A stretch of DNA of 34,049 nucleotides. It comes from Nephromyces sp. MM_2019. Taxonomy: Eukaryota > Apicomplexa > Aconoidasida > Nephromycida. A program made the position numbers and the translations under genes. The notes below the pieces were generated by a model. That model ran no database searches. It worked only from the letters and a program-made list of their open reading frames with translations, and was not told the origin of the DNA. The stretch is from assembly GCA_015657535.1 (NCBI GenBank), contig JADHZB010000841.1, positions 4,798 to 38,846 on the forward strand. The letters run 5' to 3'. Shown one piece after another: positions 24,076 through 34,049 of the stretch (position 1 is its first letter; each line of letters starts with the position of its first letter).

Positions 24076-24725
24076 TTTGAATAATCTACTTCTCAAGAAT
24101 TTTTACAATTTTTTTATTATTAAGAAATTAGAAGTTATATATGATATACATGTGTATTATGTATGCAGTTTGTTTTAAAAGAAATAACTGTTTTAGACAA
24201 TCTCCTCATGAAAATCTTTAAATAAATTATAAATAGATATATATGTAGAGAGAGAGTTACATGTACTCAGAGAGATATATGTGCTTAGAAATGTGTGTAT
24301 TGAATGTTACATATGTATAGGTATATTTGTTTGGAGATATATTCTTTTCGAGATATATGTGTTTATATAAGTGTGTTTAGAGATGTGTGTTCAAAGATTT
24401 ATTTATGTAGAGATATATATAAGATGGTGTATATACATATCTTTGATTTTTGTAAAACATTTTACACAAAAAATAGGATACTGAAGATATAAATTATATA
24501 GACCAGTTGAGCTTGAACATTATGTTACTTAAATATATGAAGTTTCACATAATCTTGTGAAAATCTGACATTGGCCTTAACATTTTACTTAACATAAATA
24601 TGGACATGCATACATACACAAGCACACACATTCTTGCATATCTTTGCTGAAATTTGACATTGGCATACACATTTCGACCATAAATTATTTCATTATATAT
24701 GCATTAAATAAAGTTTATTATATAA

Positions 24726-24764
<39 letters not shown>

Positions 24765-25408
24765 CTGATTCTCGTATATTATAAATACACAATAAAAAAG
24801 TTTCAATATATATACATGAATCTACATTTCACGCATCCTGAGTGTGTATAACACTTGATAAATGATATCAAGTCGTAGTTTTAAATGATTGTTTTTGAAA
24901 GTTATTTCCTATTTGTATGAGAAAATCAACACCTTAAAAATATATATATATATAGTATCTATGCCAAAATATATACACACAATGTGGGTGTTTCTTGACT
25001 ACAAAATAGGTAAACGGATGAGTTTTCAGGTTATTTAAATCAAAGTGCGTGTAATGAGCATGTCATCATGTATACTAGGAAAAAATATGGTGCTTATATA
25101 GGTAAGATAAGGCATCTGTGTTTGTATAAACACATTAGAGGATGAGGTTTCCTTAATATAAAATAAAATGTTACAATGAGGATAGAAAATTGTTATCAAG
25201 AGACACATGTACAAAGGAGTCAAGATGAACTATAACACATAAATATTAATATTACTCAGTAATTAAAACAATTAAAAGTATATCCAATGTTGTGTTTTTT
25301 GTACACACAATTCTGAGAGTGTCCCTATATGTATAGTGAACATGAGGACCGCTCATAAGCCATCTCATCCTACTAGACTCATCCCTTATTTGAAGAGTCA
25401 GCTAACAC
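24076..25408. other. Convergent MPP10-SEC61G intergenic region
   Basis: AT-rich spacer. The plus strand goes from CA-rich (to about 24075) to TG-rich (24290-24400), with a local CA return at 24610-24635. At 24250-24430 a degenerate AGAGATATATGTG motif recurs several times. TGACATTGGC occurs at 24568 and 24658 within otherwise different sequence. Frames open on either strand (24304-24492 plus, 25035-25223 minus) have no recognisable content. Confidence 0.45.
24731..24763. repeat. (AT)n microsatellite
   Basis: A 33-base perfect alternating AT run in the MPP10-SEC61G spacer. Confidence 0.9.
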
Positions 25409-25660
25409 TTACATACTACCTAAGAGTATGTTATTAATGGGTATAAAGACAAGCTTGATAACAAATCCAATAACACCCATTATAAGGAAACCAATGGTGC
25501 AGGCTGTCGTTACCTCCTTAAACTCCTTACCATTTGGTTTATTACATTTTCGGATAAGACGGACGCTATCGCTGGTAAATGTGCGGGCCTTGTCAACAAC
25601 CTGACCCACTGGGTGGGAGGTATCCATGAAATAAGTAGGTATGAAATTATTAATTTTCAT
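25409..25660 (-). CDS. SEC61 gamma subunit of the ER translocon
   Basis: SEC61 gamma (yeast Sss1, bacterial SecE) is the tail-anchored clamp of the Sec61 protein-conducting channel in the ER membrane. This is one exon of 83 aa with TAA, slightly longer than the usual 68-70 because of an N-terminal extension. The conserved cytosolic helix is visible (SDSVRLIRKCNKPNGKEF, about residues 30-47). A single membrane segment follows (TIGFLIMGVIGFVIKLVF, about 55-72), then the signature IPINNILLG. The coding part has no CA tracts, but sense-strand CA tracts begin about 18 bases upstream of the ATG (plus-strand TG at 25679-25698). Transcribed toward MPP10. Confidence 0.96.
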   Translation of the reverse strand: MKINNFIPTYFMDTSHPVGQVVDKARTFTSDSVRLIRKCNKPNGKEFKEVTTACTIGFLIMGVIGFVIKLVFIPINNILLGSM

Positions 25661-26782
25661 TGTAGTGGGTGGAATAGTGGTGTGTATGTGCGTGTGTGCT
25701 AGGGGAGGGTTGTAGTAGGCCAGGGAGGGTGGAATAATATTAGGAGGAGGTTGAAGGAGCTGTGTATGTGTTGTTTGGGTAATTTTTGTCTGTGAGTGTA
25801 ATGTGTGTTAATCGAGGTTCAGTGTGTGTATGATTTGGAAGACAGTTTCAGCACAGTATTTACTGGAGGAAACGTTTGAGAGATGATATAAACAAATTAG
25901 ATGTAAATAATTTGAATAGAAGATGTGTGTAGGTCATATATACACATAAAATTTATTTATCTATTTGAGATTGTTTGTGTGATTGTTCAGTGAGAATGTT
26001 GTTATAATATGAGTATTAATAAGTGTTAAGTGGTGAAAATAATAAGTAAGATGTTTTGTCAATGAGTTATATAACTTGAAGAAATTCGCATATATAATGA
26101 TGAAAATGGAGTGTTCAATTTCAAGAATGAGCTAGCAAATGTATACACAGATAAGTGTTTCATTCTACTTTATGTTTGTTATATATAGGCAACTTACCCA
26201 AATTGACTATTAAAATTAAACTATGGGTGTTGGTGTGTATGAACTGTGTGTGTGTATGTGCTTCAAAATAATCTATACGAAAACTCTGTTTAAAAGACTT
26301 GATGTACATATGTGTTAACAATTCCACTTGACATATGTTTTACAATCAGGCTTTGAAGCCCACACAATTGTTATGATTGAGTGTTTGAGTAGGTGGGTAG
26401 GTGTTGGTGTGTTTGCGCTGTTTATGTTTGTGAATAGGTGTATATATAAAAGTGGGTGTGCGCGTATGTAAGTGTGCATGTGTGTTGTGAATACACTTAA
26501 ATGTGTGCGTATACCTAAGGTTGTTGACACACATACGTGTGTGTGCAAGAGCTCTTATACACATTTGTGTGTAGGCATAGTTATATATATATATGCTAAT
26601 GAAGCATAGATAGGCATTACTTAGTTGTTTTAAACAGACTTGATAACAGTTGTTTGTTAATTTATATAGAATCAAATAATTTATCCTTTATTCTGAAATC
26701 CTTTTGGTAATTTATTTCAATTTATTTATAATTTTAATTGATTATCGAGTCTTTTTAGAAAATTTGTTTGATTCAATCGTGC

Positions 26783-26805
26783 ATATATATATATATATAT
26801 ATATA
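26783..26805. repeat. (AT)n microsatellite
   Basis: A perfect alternating AT run near the point where plus-strand TG richness gives way to CA richness. Confidence 0.85.
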
Positions 26806-27154
26806 AGTGTATATATCTGAATTATTTTTGATATACATAAATATTGTAAACAAATTATACGTCTATAAGTATTGAGCACTTTTAAATGTACATGTTTGAG
26901 CTGTATATAATTTATTCCAATTGCACCACTTTCCAATCATATCTTAAGCACATATACCTTATATCTCATCACAACTATTTTACATGTATTTCAGTTTTAT
27001 CACCAATACCACATGCCTATTGTTACATACACACATATATTCGAATTGTATTACAAATTCATTTTAATGTCAATACACTCGAAACATTTCAATTGTATCC
27101 CATACATATACATTCAAACCCTTAAAAAACACATCAAAGTTGTATATCATATAC

Positions 27155-27284
27155 ATATTTCAATTGCTCTATACACACACATATTTCAATTGCTCTATAC
27201 ACACACATATTTCAATTGCTCTATACACACACATATTTCAATTGCTCTATACACACACATATTTCAATTGCTATATACACACAC
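27155..27284. repeat. Five-copy 26-bp tandem repeat
   Basis: The unit starts ATATTTCAATTGCTCTATAC and ends in ACACAC. Copies at 27155-27180, 27181-27206, 27207-27232 and 27233-27258 are identical; the fifth (27259-27284) differs by one base (CTCTAT to CTATAT). Related ATTTCAATTG and TCGAATTG pieces occur upstream at about 27040-27100, suggesting the array grew from a local motif. 26 is not a multiple of three, so it is not a peptide repeat. The near identity implies recent expansion. Confidence 0.95.
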
Positions 27285-27777
27285 ATAATTAAATTAGATA
27301 GTAAACAAATTAAAATTATATAGTAGACACATAAATATATATGAATTAACATCAAATAACTTTGATAACTTATAATAATTGTATTATTTTAAGTTGATAG
27401 TATTATAACTCCTAGTAGAAAACACTTAAGCTATAGATTTTTGGCATTATTTAATAATAACTAGCATTCACATAGCATAATAATAATAATTTTAGTTGTG
27501 TTTAAGGAGTATAATTTTAATTTATTGACTTCAGTGTGTGTAGAGTTTATTTATGAGAAAAATGTTTGGCAAATGTTCAATTACAAAATTTTTTAAACAA
27601 GAGTTATATAAATCTCATTTACAGAATATGTGAACTCCAAACTTAGGTTATAGTGTGTGTATTTATTCTTTTTCAATCGATTGCTTCAATATAAATGATT
27701 GAACTCTGAGGGTTTCAAGATGATCAGTAATTATGTATAATTCAAGTTGAACATAAAATCAAAAGGAAACTGAAAAA

Positions 27778-27879
27778 ATGGGGAAGACTTGTGCAAATCT
27801 TAAAAATTTAGTAGCTCAGGTTGTGCGTGTGTGCAAAATTGCAGGCTATCTGTCTGATTTTTTTAAGTCTGGTTATTAG
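27778..27879 (+). CDS. Short open frame, 33 codons, unknown
   Basis: ATG to TAG, encoding a mixed, moderately hydrophobic, basic peptide (MGKTCANLKNLV, then AQVVRVCKIAGYL). Its composition is less AT-driven than that of its surroundings. No family is recognised and no splice partner was found. It may be chance. It lies in the only part of the right half where the CA/TG polarity hints at an extra transcript. Confidence 0.12.
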   Translation: MGKTCANLKNLVAQVVRVCKIAGYLSDFFKSGY

Positions 27880-28412
27880 AATTTATTTATATAGGTTATA
27901 AGTGGTGAGCTTTAGCATCTGTCTCTCTGGTTATGTGATCCATATTCTTGTGTGTAAAGGTGTAGGATTAACTCGAGGGTGTTGTTACCATAAAGGTGAG
28001 TGAATCAAAACTTGAATTAGTCAATGTGTATTAGTAGGTGTTAAAAATTGATAGGTATGCCAAGGAAGGATAGTTAGTTATAAAAAGTAAGCCGTTTATA
28101 TATAGTATTTGTTGGTGTGAATATGCTTCAACAAAATGTTTGTAACTTTTAAATTCGATTCAGCTGAGAAGAAAATAATATCTAGATAGTTTTTTAGTTG
28201 AGATAGATAATGGGAGCAAAATCAATGTCATAAAATGGCTATTTTGTAGGCCAATAATGTTACATGATAAAGCTCATGGTGAGATGTTGGTATTGAATTG
28301 CTTGGTCAAAGCAAGTAGGGCTTTAATGTTGATTTTTTGAGATCGATTTGTTAATTTGATAAAAAAATGTGTGAAAATGTATATATATCGATTGAAGGAG
28401 AAATTTGGGGAA

Positions 28413-31232
28413 CTATTTTTGACCTCCACTCTGGATTAACAATCGAATCTGTACCAAATAACAAGCGTAAGAGAAGTGATTAAAAGGGTATTGGGAAATT
28501 TAGCTTGATTTTCAAATGTATTTGTATTAATATTTATTCAAAAATAATTCATTTACCTGTTTGCATCGGTTCATACAATCCGCACTGGATTTCCCTGGAA
28601 TTTCATTGGCTATGTATTGCCAACGCTTTGTAGCCGGTAAATTTGTAGGAAACTTTTTTAAAGCAATTTCAAGTGCCTATAAATTAGGACAGAAAGAGTG
28701 AGATAATTTATGTTGTCTATCCCCAATAGTGTTCAGATCGTATCATTATGAGTTTCTGATATTTTCTTTATTAAGTTTTTAAGTGTTATGAGATATATGT
28801 AATCTAGAACAAATTAGCATACTCTTTGTTGTTCAGCTGTCCAATCTGAATCCAATTCCTTGAGGGATGGAGCAGAGGGTGTCATTGGGGCTTTAGCTGG
28901 TTCGACTTCTACGGTTTTGACTTTATTCTGGAGTTATATAAAATATGTTTAGAGTTAAATTATAAAAAAGACTGAAAAGGCCTACATTGTCAGCCTTTAC
29001 AACTGGCTTCTTGTTCAAGTTGTGATTATATTCCTTAGATTTTTCAATGACCTAGAAAATAAAGAGAAATCAAACATTTAAAGGGTGAGACATCAGCTGA
29101 TGGGGTAGCAATTGGTTAGATTAGTATTTACTTCTTGTGGGGATTTTGTTCCAATGAAGCTTGCAATGGATTCCCATCTATTGACCGTACCGCCTGGGTA
29201 TTTTTGTATACCTTTGGCTAACAAAGATAGCTCTTGTTGGTTCCAGGTAGTAGGTTGAGTTTCTTTTTGTTTCTTTTCGGCTATCACATCCTCTTTCTTC
29301 TCTTTTACAGGTGTTTTGGTGTTTTCTACGACCTGGATAAGTCAAAGATTATATCTTATATAAAGTGAAACAGAAGCTATCTTAGAAGGATATAGAGAAT
29401 AATATGATATAAAGGCAAGACATAATCATTTAGATAATATGGATGCATTTGCATGAAATCTATTTTCTCAAGTGGTTAAGACTTAGGCATTAGATTTACC
29501 TCTTCTTTCTTGTTTAAATCTTTGCTGGGCTCATCATCTTTGGTCTTGAGTCGATTGTCAAAAATCACTTTCAGTTGTTCTTTGAAATTATCTGAAAATT
29601 GTATTTCTTCTTCGGTACCTTTCTTTTTGATATGTTCGAGGGTGGTTTTCAAATCTTCATCGTTTTCAGATTTGATGTTGAGGCAATAAACCTCATAAAG
29701 TTGATCACAAAGGTTATGGAGTTGTATTTTACTAAATTCGGTGCAAATACACTGTAGGTCATAGCTTGATATCAAAGAGGCTATAGGGTCAAATAAATGG
29801 CGGATCCTTTGGCGACGTTTTGACATTCTTTGCTTCTCTTGCTTCTTCTGCTCAGCCTTTAATTTGTTGTTCATCTCTTCTGTTCGCTTTTCTTCCTCTT
29901 TCCTTTTTTCTTCTTCTTTGCGTTGTTCTTCTTCCAGATTTGCTTGTCGAATTTTTGCTAGTTTTTTCTCTCGTTCTAGTCTCTTTTGCTCTTCTTTCAT
30001 TTGTGTATCTCTCAAGATTCGAGGGTCATTACTATGAGCAAGGTTGACAAGCTGTTGAATTCGTTGGTTCTCAGCTTTGAGGTATCTTCGGTGTATCTTT
30101 TTGTTTTCTCTTTCCATCCATCTCCTTTCTTCACGATTTTCAGCTTCATTGAGATCACATTCATCATGCAAACTAAAATCACGATTGGTTTCAAAAAGAA
30201 ACCAAAATTTGTAGAAATTGTGCACTTGCTCTATAGGGGTATTAGCATTGCCAAGGTTGGGGACATTCCTTTTAGCTGACCACCTGAGCAAGAGTTATAA
30301 TTTCAGTTTCTTACATGCATAATGTGGTGAATAATTATGTAAACTGACTGAGCATTTCTCTTAAAAACTGAGCCGAATTTTGTATAGAATGATGCTTCAT
30401 CCTTAATGGTGTTTATATCTGGGATGCTTTCATCGAAGGGCAGAGCAGAGTCATACATTTTACGAAACTTTTCATCTGAGAAGAGTTTGATTATAAAATG
30501 TGGAATTATATAATATAAGTCGTAAGGTTAATATAAAATTTGCCTTAAAATAAGATTCTATTAATGATATAGCAAAGATTTTTCTTATTTTTTAGAGGTA
30601 TAGATATATTTGATAGATATAAGATCTGCTATGGTAAAAGAGAATTAGGAGTTGTGGTGGTTAGTAGTGCAGATAAACGTACTGGTTAAGATTTCATAAG
30701 CTTCTTGGATCTTGAGAAAGTGTTGGTCTTCCTGTTTCTCTGACTTGTCATGTCCTTGGTCTTTTAAATTCTTATCTGGATGGTATTTCACAGCCATAAA
30801 CTTGTACTGTCTGCGTATGTCATTTATGGAGGCACTTTCATCGATCTCGAGCACTTCGTAAAGGTTTGGACCCTCTATAGCCGTCTTAAGCCAGCCCATG
30901 GAAGGCCCGCGTGCCCATCGTGATGAGGTATTTTGTGATGTTTTATTGGTCTCATTGTTTTCAAAGGTTTCATCGCATGTGTTACTTCCTCCTTCGTGAG
31001 ATGTACCCGAGTCAACAGGTGAATTGCATGGGCTAGGGGGTAAGTCACGTACCTCATATTTCTCAAAAAAGGAGCGGCCAGCATTTTCTAGTGATTTGAG
31101 TAGGATGAACAAGCCACAATACACCTGTGACTGGGCCTCCTCTCCAGAAGCTAGGGGAGGGGGAGCAGGGAGGCACAGAGGAGGAGCCTCAGCCCAGAGT
31201 TGAGAGTATGGGGTAGATAGTGTAGAGTTCAT
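28413..31232 (-). CDS. Zuotin / DNAJC2 (MPP11), ribosome-associated J-protein
   Basis: Zuotin with Ssz1 forms the ribosome-associated complex that recruits Hsp70 to nascent chains at the tunnel exit. Minus-strand exons: 31232-30683, 30475-30349, 30283-29500, 29332-29132, 29051-28986, 28927-28823, 28676-28557, 28448-28413; phases close to 662 aa with TAG. The J domain is at about 122-190 with HPDK at 151-154. A conserved AGRSFFEKYE lies near 51-60. The zuotin homology domain follows (WSAKRNVPNLGNANTP, FYKFWF, ERRWMERENKKIHRR, about 227-320), then a charged Glu/Lys/Arg helix. Two SANT/Myb domains end the protein (TTWNQQELSLLAKGIQKYPG near 515, and DWTAEQQRALEIALKKFP with MNRCKQ, about 606-651), giving the animal/protist architecture absent from yeast zuotin. 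Introns are short (58-207 nt) and lack the CA/TG tracts seen in neighbours. Confidence 0.97.
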
Positions 31233-32297
31233 TTCGGAGGATTATTTTGTTTATACAGAAACAAAGAGGTTTTATAACATTGAAAATGTTTTTCTAATAT
31301 GAGGACAAAGTTTTGAAATCAAAGAAAATATATCCTTGATGAAAACAAACTCTTAAAGTGAATCTTGTAAAATTAATACAGATGTACACAACAAACAACC
31401 TTTAATATATAAATTGTACGGATTGTGTTATAAAAACATAATTTTTGTTTTTATTATTTTTGATTTGGTATGAAGGATTGCTATTTAGTTACGCTTGAAA
31501 AAAAAAGTAGAATGATGGAAAGTTAATATACACAATGTTGTATATTACTCACTACATATATATATTTAAGTTGTTAGCAATGAATTTATAGGTGTAAGCA
31601 AAAAATTTTTATTCACTATCTATTTAACACCCATCAATTAGGCCAAACATGACAATTATGTTGGTATGTATATGTATAAATTATGAATACATGTGTATAT
31701 TTAATTGTTTACATGTGTAAAATGTTCATATTTTAATATATATATATATATATATATATGCATATATAATAAACTAAATGATTAACAATTCAGATATGCA
31801 TGCGCACATATGTATGTAAATTAAGTGTGTCAATGTATGTCTAAAGATAAAATTAAGCTTATACACTAATTATAACTTAACTCATATGTCTATGAAAATA
31901 AACTACTATATATTCATATATAATTCACGTAAAAATCATAAATAAAATATACATAAAATGAATTTAAGTGTTAAATAAGCATCATCTACTGTATATAATT
32001 CAAGTGTATTTATTTTAATATATGTGCTTTAGATCTACACGTCTAATTTTTGTTAAATAAGATGCAGACTCTCTCTAATATGATGACATCCAGATTATAG
32101 GATATTAAAAATCATAAACTACTTTTCCTGCATCTGTATATATATTTATTAGCCAATTTCATTTTATACAAATATATACTATTCAGGAACACACACTTAC
32201 ATAAATAAATAATATATTTTACACACATTACATTACACACATATTTGATTTTACACATATATCTTAACATATATGCACAAGTTTAATATGTAAATTA

Positions 32298-32301
<4 letters not shown>

Positions 32302-32335
<34 letters not shown>
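32302..32335. repeat. (AT)n microsatellite
   Basis: A perfect alternating AT run of about 34 bases in the region upstream of zuotin. Confidence 0.9.
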
Positions 32336-32340
<5 letters not shown>

Positions 32341-33547
32341 GTTCTATTTCTCAGCAAATAGATCACAGCGAACTTTGAATTTTTCCTTTTACACTACATA
32401 AATATAAGTATATATAAATGTGTGATTATAGGTATTTATAAGAAAATCTATTTAAAGTTAAGTATGTCAATATATATTTTATTTTTAATGTGATAGAGTT
32501 ATTTCCCTGAAATGTGTGTTTTGTAAATGGTTTCTTATTTTTATATGTGTGTATTTAAAATAAAGTAAGATATTATGGAAAATCATGTATGATTATAGCA
32601 TTTATTAGATACTAAACTGTTCTTAATTTCTTATCTTTTCATCAAAATAAGTAAATTGAAATGTGTGTATCTGTGTTTATGCACGTGTATAGTATATTCA
32701 TAAGTTTCAATTGTCAAATTGATTTTTTAATTTTTATCTTGTAAATAAAATTAAAACTTGACTTTCGATTATGTGACAGTAGTACACACATATTATTACT
32801 TTTTATTATTAGTGTATAAACGTCTTAAAGCTATGTGGTAAAAAAATTAACAATGAAACAAAAATATAGATATATTTCAAAGTATAATTTATGCAATCGT
32901 TAAATGTGATTTTTATGTATACACACATAAATACATATATAAATAAACACAGACATCATATATTTAAAAATACTTTATGTATATATAATATATAAACTAC
33001 ATATCATAAGATTCATCATTTCATTTGTGTTTAAAAAGCTTACGATAAATTATACATTTATTGTGAATTGGAAGATAATTTTACCCATTTTTTAATCTAA
33101 AACAATATACTTAAGGGTATATGTGTGTATTAATTAATTGTTAATAAACAACTTTTTTTGAATATAGTAACTTTTGCTCGAGTGTGTGTATTTATTTTAC
33201 GTGTATGTGTATTTGTTTCGTGTTTGTATGTGTTTGTTTTGTCTGTGTGTGTGATTGTGTTAGGTGTATGTGCGTGCTTGTTATATATATGTAATATGTA
33301 GTATATTTTTTGTTATATGTCTAAAGTATATTTACTGTTAATGTGTGTGTGAGCTCGTTATTTGTGTTTATATGTTACGAGTGTGCCATGTCGGTGCTAT
33401 GATAAATGTAAAATAATGTAAATCACACAATACATATAATTATTAAAACTTACACTTCACTGCTAAAACAAAAAATTTGATATTAATATTACAACACACA
33501 CACACAATCATGGCTCACTCGATTACTACACATTGTTACTCCTGGCT

Positions 33548-33585
<38 letters not shown>

Positions 33586-33997
33586 AACCCACGCACACAC
33601 ATTTATTTACACACACAGACACACACTGACACACACACGTAACACACACACACATATACATACACAACACACATACGTAACACACATACGCAATAAACAT
33701 ATATAAACATAACTTTTACTCTTATTAATACACCCACCCTCGTATGTGACTTGCCTTACAATCTTACCCTAGCGTACATATACACATACACACATATACA
33801 AGCTTCAAACACATTTCATCTATTTTCATATTTTTCATATATTACACACAAAAAAAGGCACAACTTCTCCTAAACCTACTTAATATTTATACACACCCAT
33901 TTTAGTTTTTACTATTTCTAAAGAAGCTTACACTTCTTGTGTGTTTTATAAAATCACCTTAAGCCTTTACACACATACACACACGCACATACACAAC

Positions 33998-34004
<7 letters not shown>

Positions 34005-34049
<45 letters not shown>
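34005..34049. repeat. Terminal (AC)n microsatellite
   Basis: A perfect alternating AC run of at least 45 bases that continues off the window end. It is preceded by interrupted CA tracts from 33590. Its true length is unknown. A run like this is a common place for an assembled contig to stop. Confidence 0.95.

Larger units (their letters stand above)
25661..28412. other. Long SEC61G-zuotin spacer with polarity switches
   Basis: 2.75 kb between two minus-strand genes. The plus strand is TG-rich at 25678-26570, CA-rich at about 27010-27290, then mildly TG-rich at 27530-27960. It contains an (AT)n run, a 26-bp tandem repeat and a short frame at 27778-27879, each listed separately. Several longer open frames (26315-26675 minus, 26886-27288 plus) are translations of the CA/TG tracts. 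No conserved protein was found. Confidence 0.5.
31233..34049. other. Upstream region of zuotin, microsatellite-rich, no gene
   Basis: No supported coding frame. The plus strand is AT-rich, with TA runs at 31737-31759, 32302-32335 and 33555-33578. TG-rich tracts are strongest at 33120-33370, then there is an abrupt change to CA-rich sequence from about 33490 to the end. CA patches also occur at 32190-32260. If the polarity rule seen elsewhere holds, the next gene to the right is on the plus strand. Confidence 0.5.

Noticed and set aside
26315..27288. Several overlapping frames on both strands, rich in Thr-His-Thr or Tyr-Ile
   Set aside because: They are translations of TG/CA tracts and of the 26-bp repeat, whose length is not a multiple of three.
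29820..30279. Two plus-strand frames of 75 and 97 residues opposite zuotin
   Set aside because: Antisense of the Glu/Lys/Arg-rich zuotin helix, giving Phe/Leu/Ser-rich shadows; no start context or homology.
1..34049. tRNA, rRNA, snRNA genes, CRISPR arrays and transposon coding sequence
   Set aside because: By eye I found no tRNA B-box in a cloverleaf context, no U6 or 5S motifs, no regularly spaced repeats with unique spacers, and no transposase or reverse transcriptase motifs. A covariance-model scan would be needed to exclude small RNAs.

Overview
This is a eukaryotic window. It is very AT-rich, and its genes are split by short spliceosomal introns (58 to 559 nt) with GT-AG ends. I rebuilt seven protein genes exon by exon. 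In each, the phases close and one open frame results; the one ambiguity is the second intron of the CCCH gene. The protein set, the base composition, the introns and the Asn/Gln-rich low-complexity protein fit a unicellular protist. An alveolate, probably an apicomplexan, is my best guess from overall look only; no lineage marker in the window settles it.

Layout, left to right: (1) 1-2132, AT-rich, no convincing gene. (2) 2133-5111, minus, nine-exon secreted M20D amidohydrolase of the IAA-amino-acid hydrolase / hippuricase type, 460 aa. (3) 7296-11742, plus, nine-exon CCCH zinc-finger protein with a very long Asn/Gln/Tyr-rich tail, about 1023 aa. (4) 14548-17650, plus, eight-exon WD-repeat protein of the MAK11/PAK1IP1 family, 465 aa. 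(5) 17829-20377, minus, six-exon BUD32/PRPK kinase, 243 aa. (6) 21720-23912, plus, MPP10 (U3 snoRNP), 730 aa in one coding exon. (7) 25409-25660, minus, SEC61 gamma, 83 aa, one exon. (8) 28413-31232, minus, eight-exon zuotin/DNAJC2, 662 aa. (9) 31233-34049, non-coding and microsatellite-rich, ending in a (CA)n run that leaves the window.

From 14.5 kb to 31.2 kb every gene serves protein synthesis: large-subunit assembly (MAK11), small-subunit processing (MPP10), tRNA t6A modification (BUD32/KEOPS), the ribosome-bound chaperone (zuotin) and the translocon (SEC61G). From about 13.3 kb rightward the DNA is also strewn with short CACACA/TACACACA tracts. These lie in introns, flanks and even exons, and mostly read CA on the sense strand of the nearest gene. 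The polarity flips between convergent and divergent genes. The left 13 kb has almost none. This orientation-matched CA system is the most unusual signal I see. Second is the CCCH gene, where a coding-looking stretch with one in-frame TGA and a decayed-looking second zinc finger lies in what is otherwise a clean intron.
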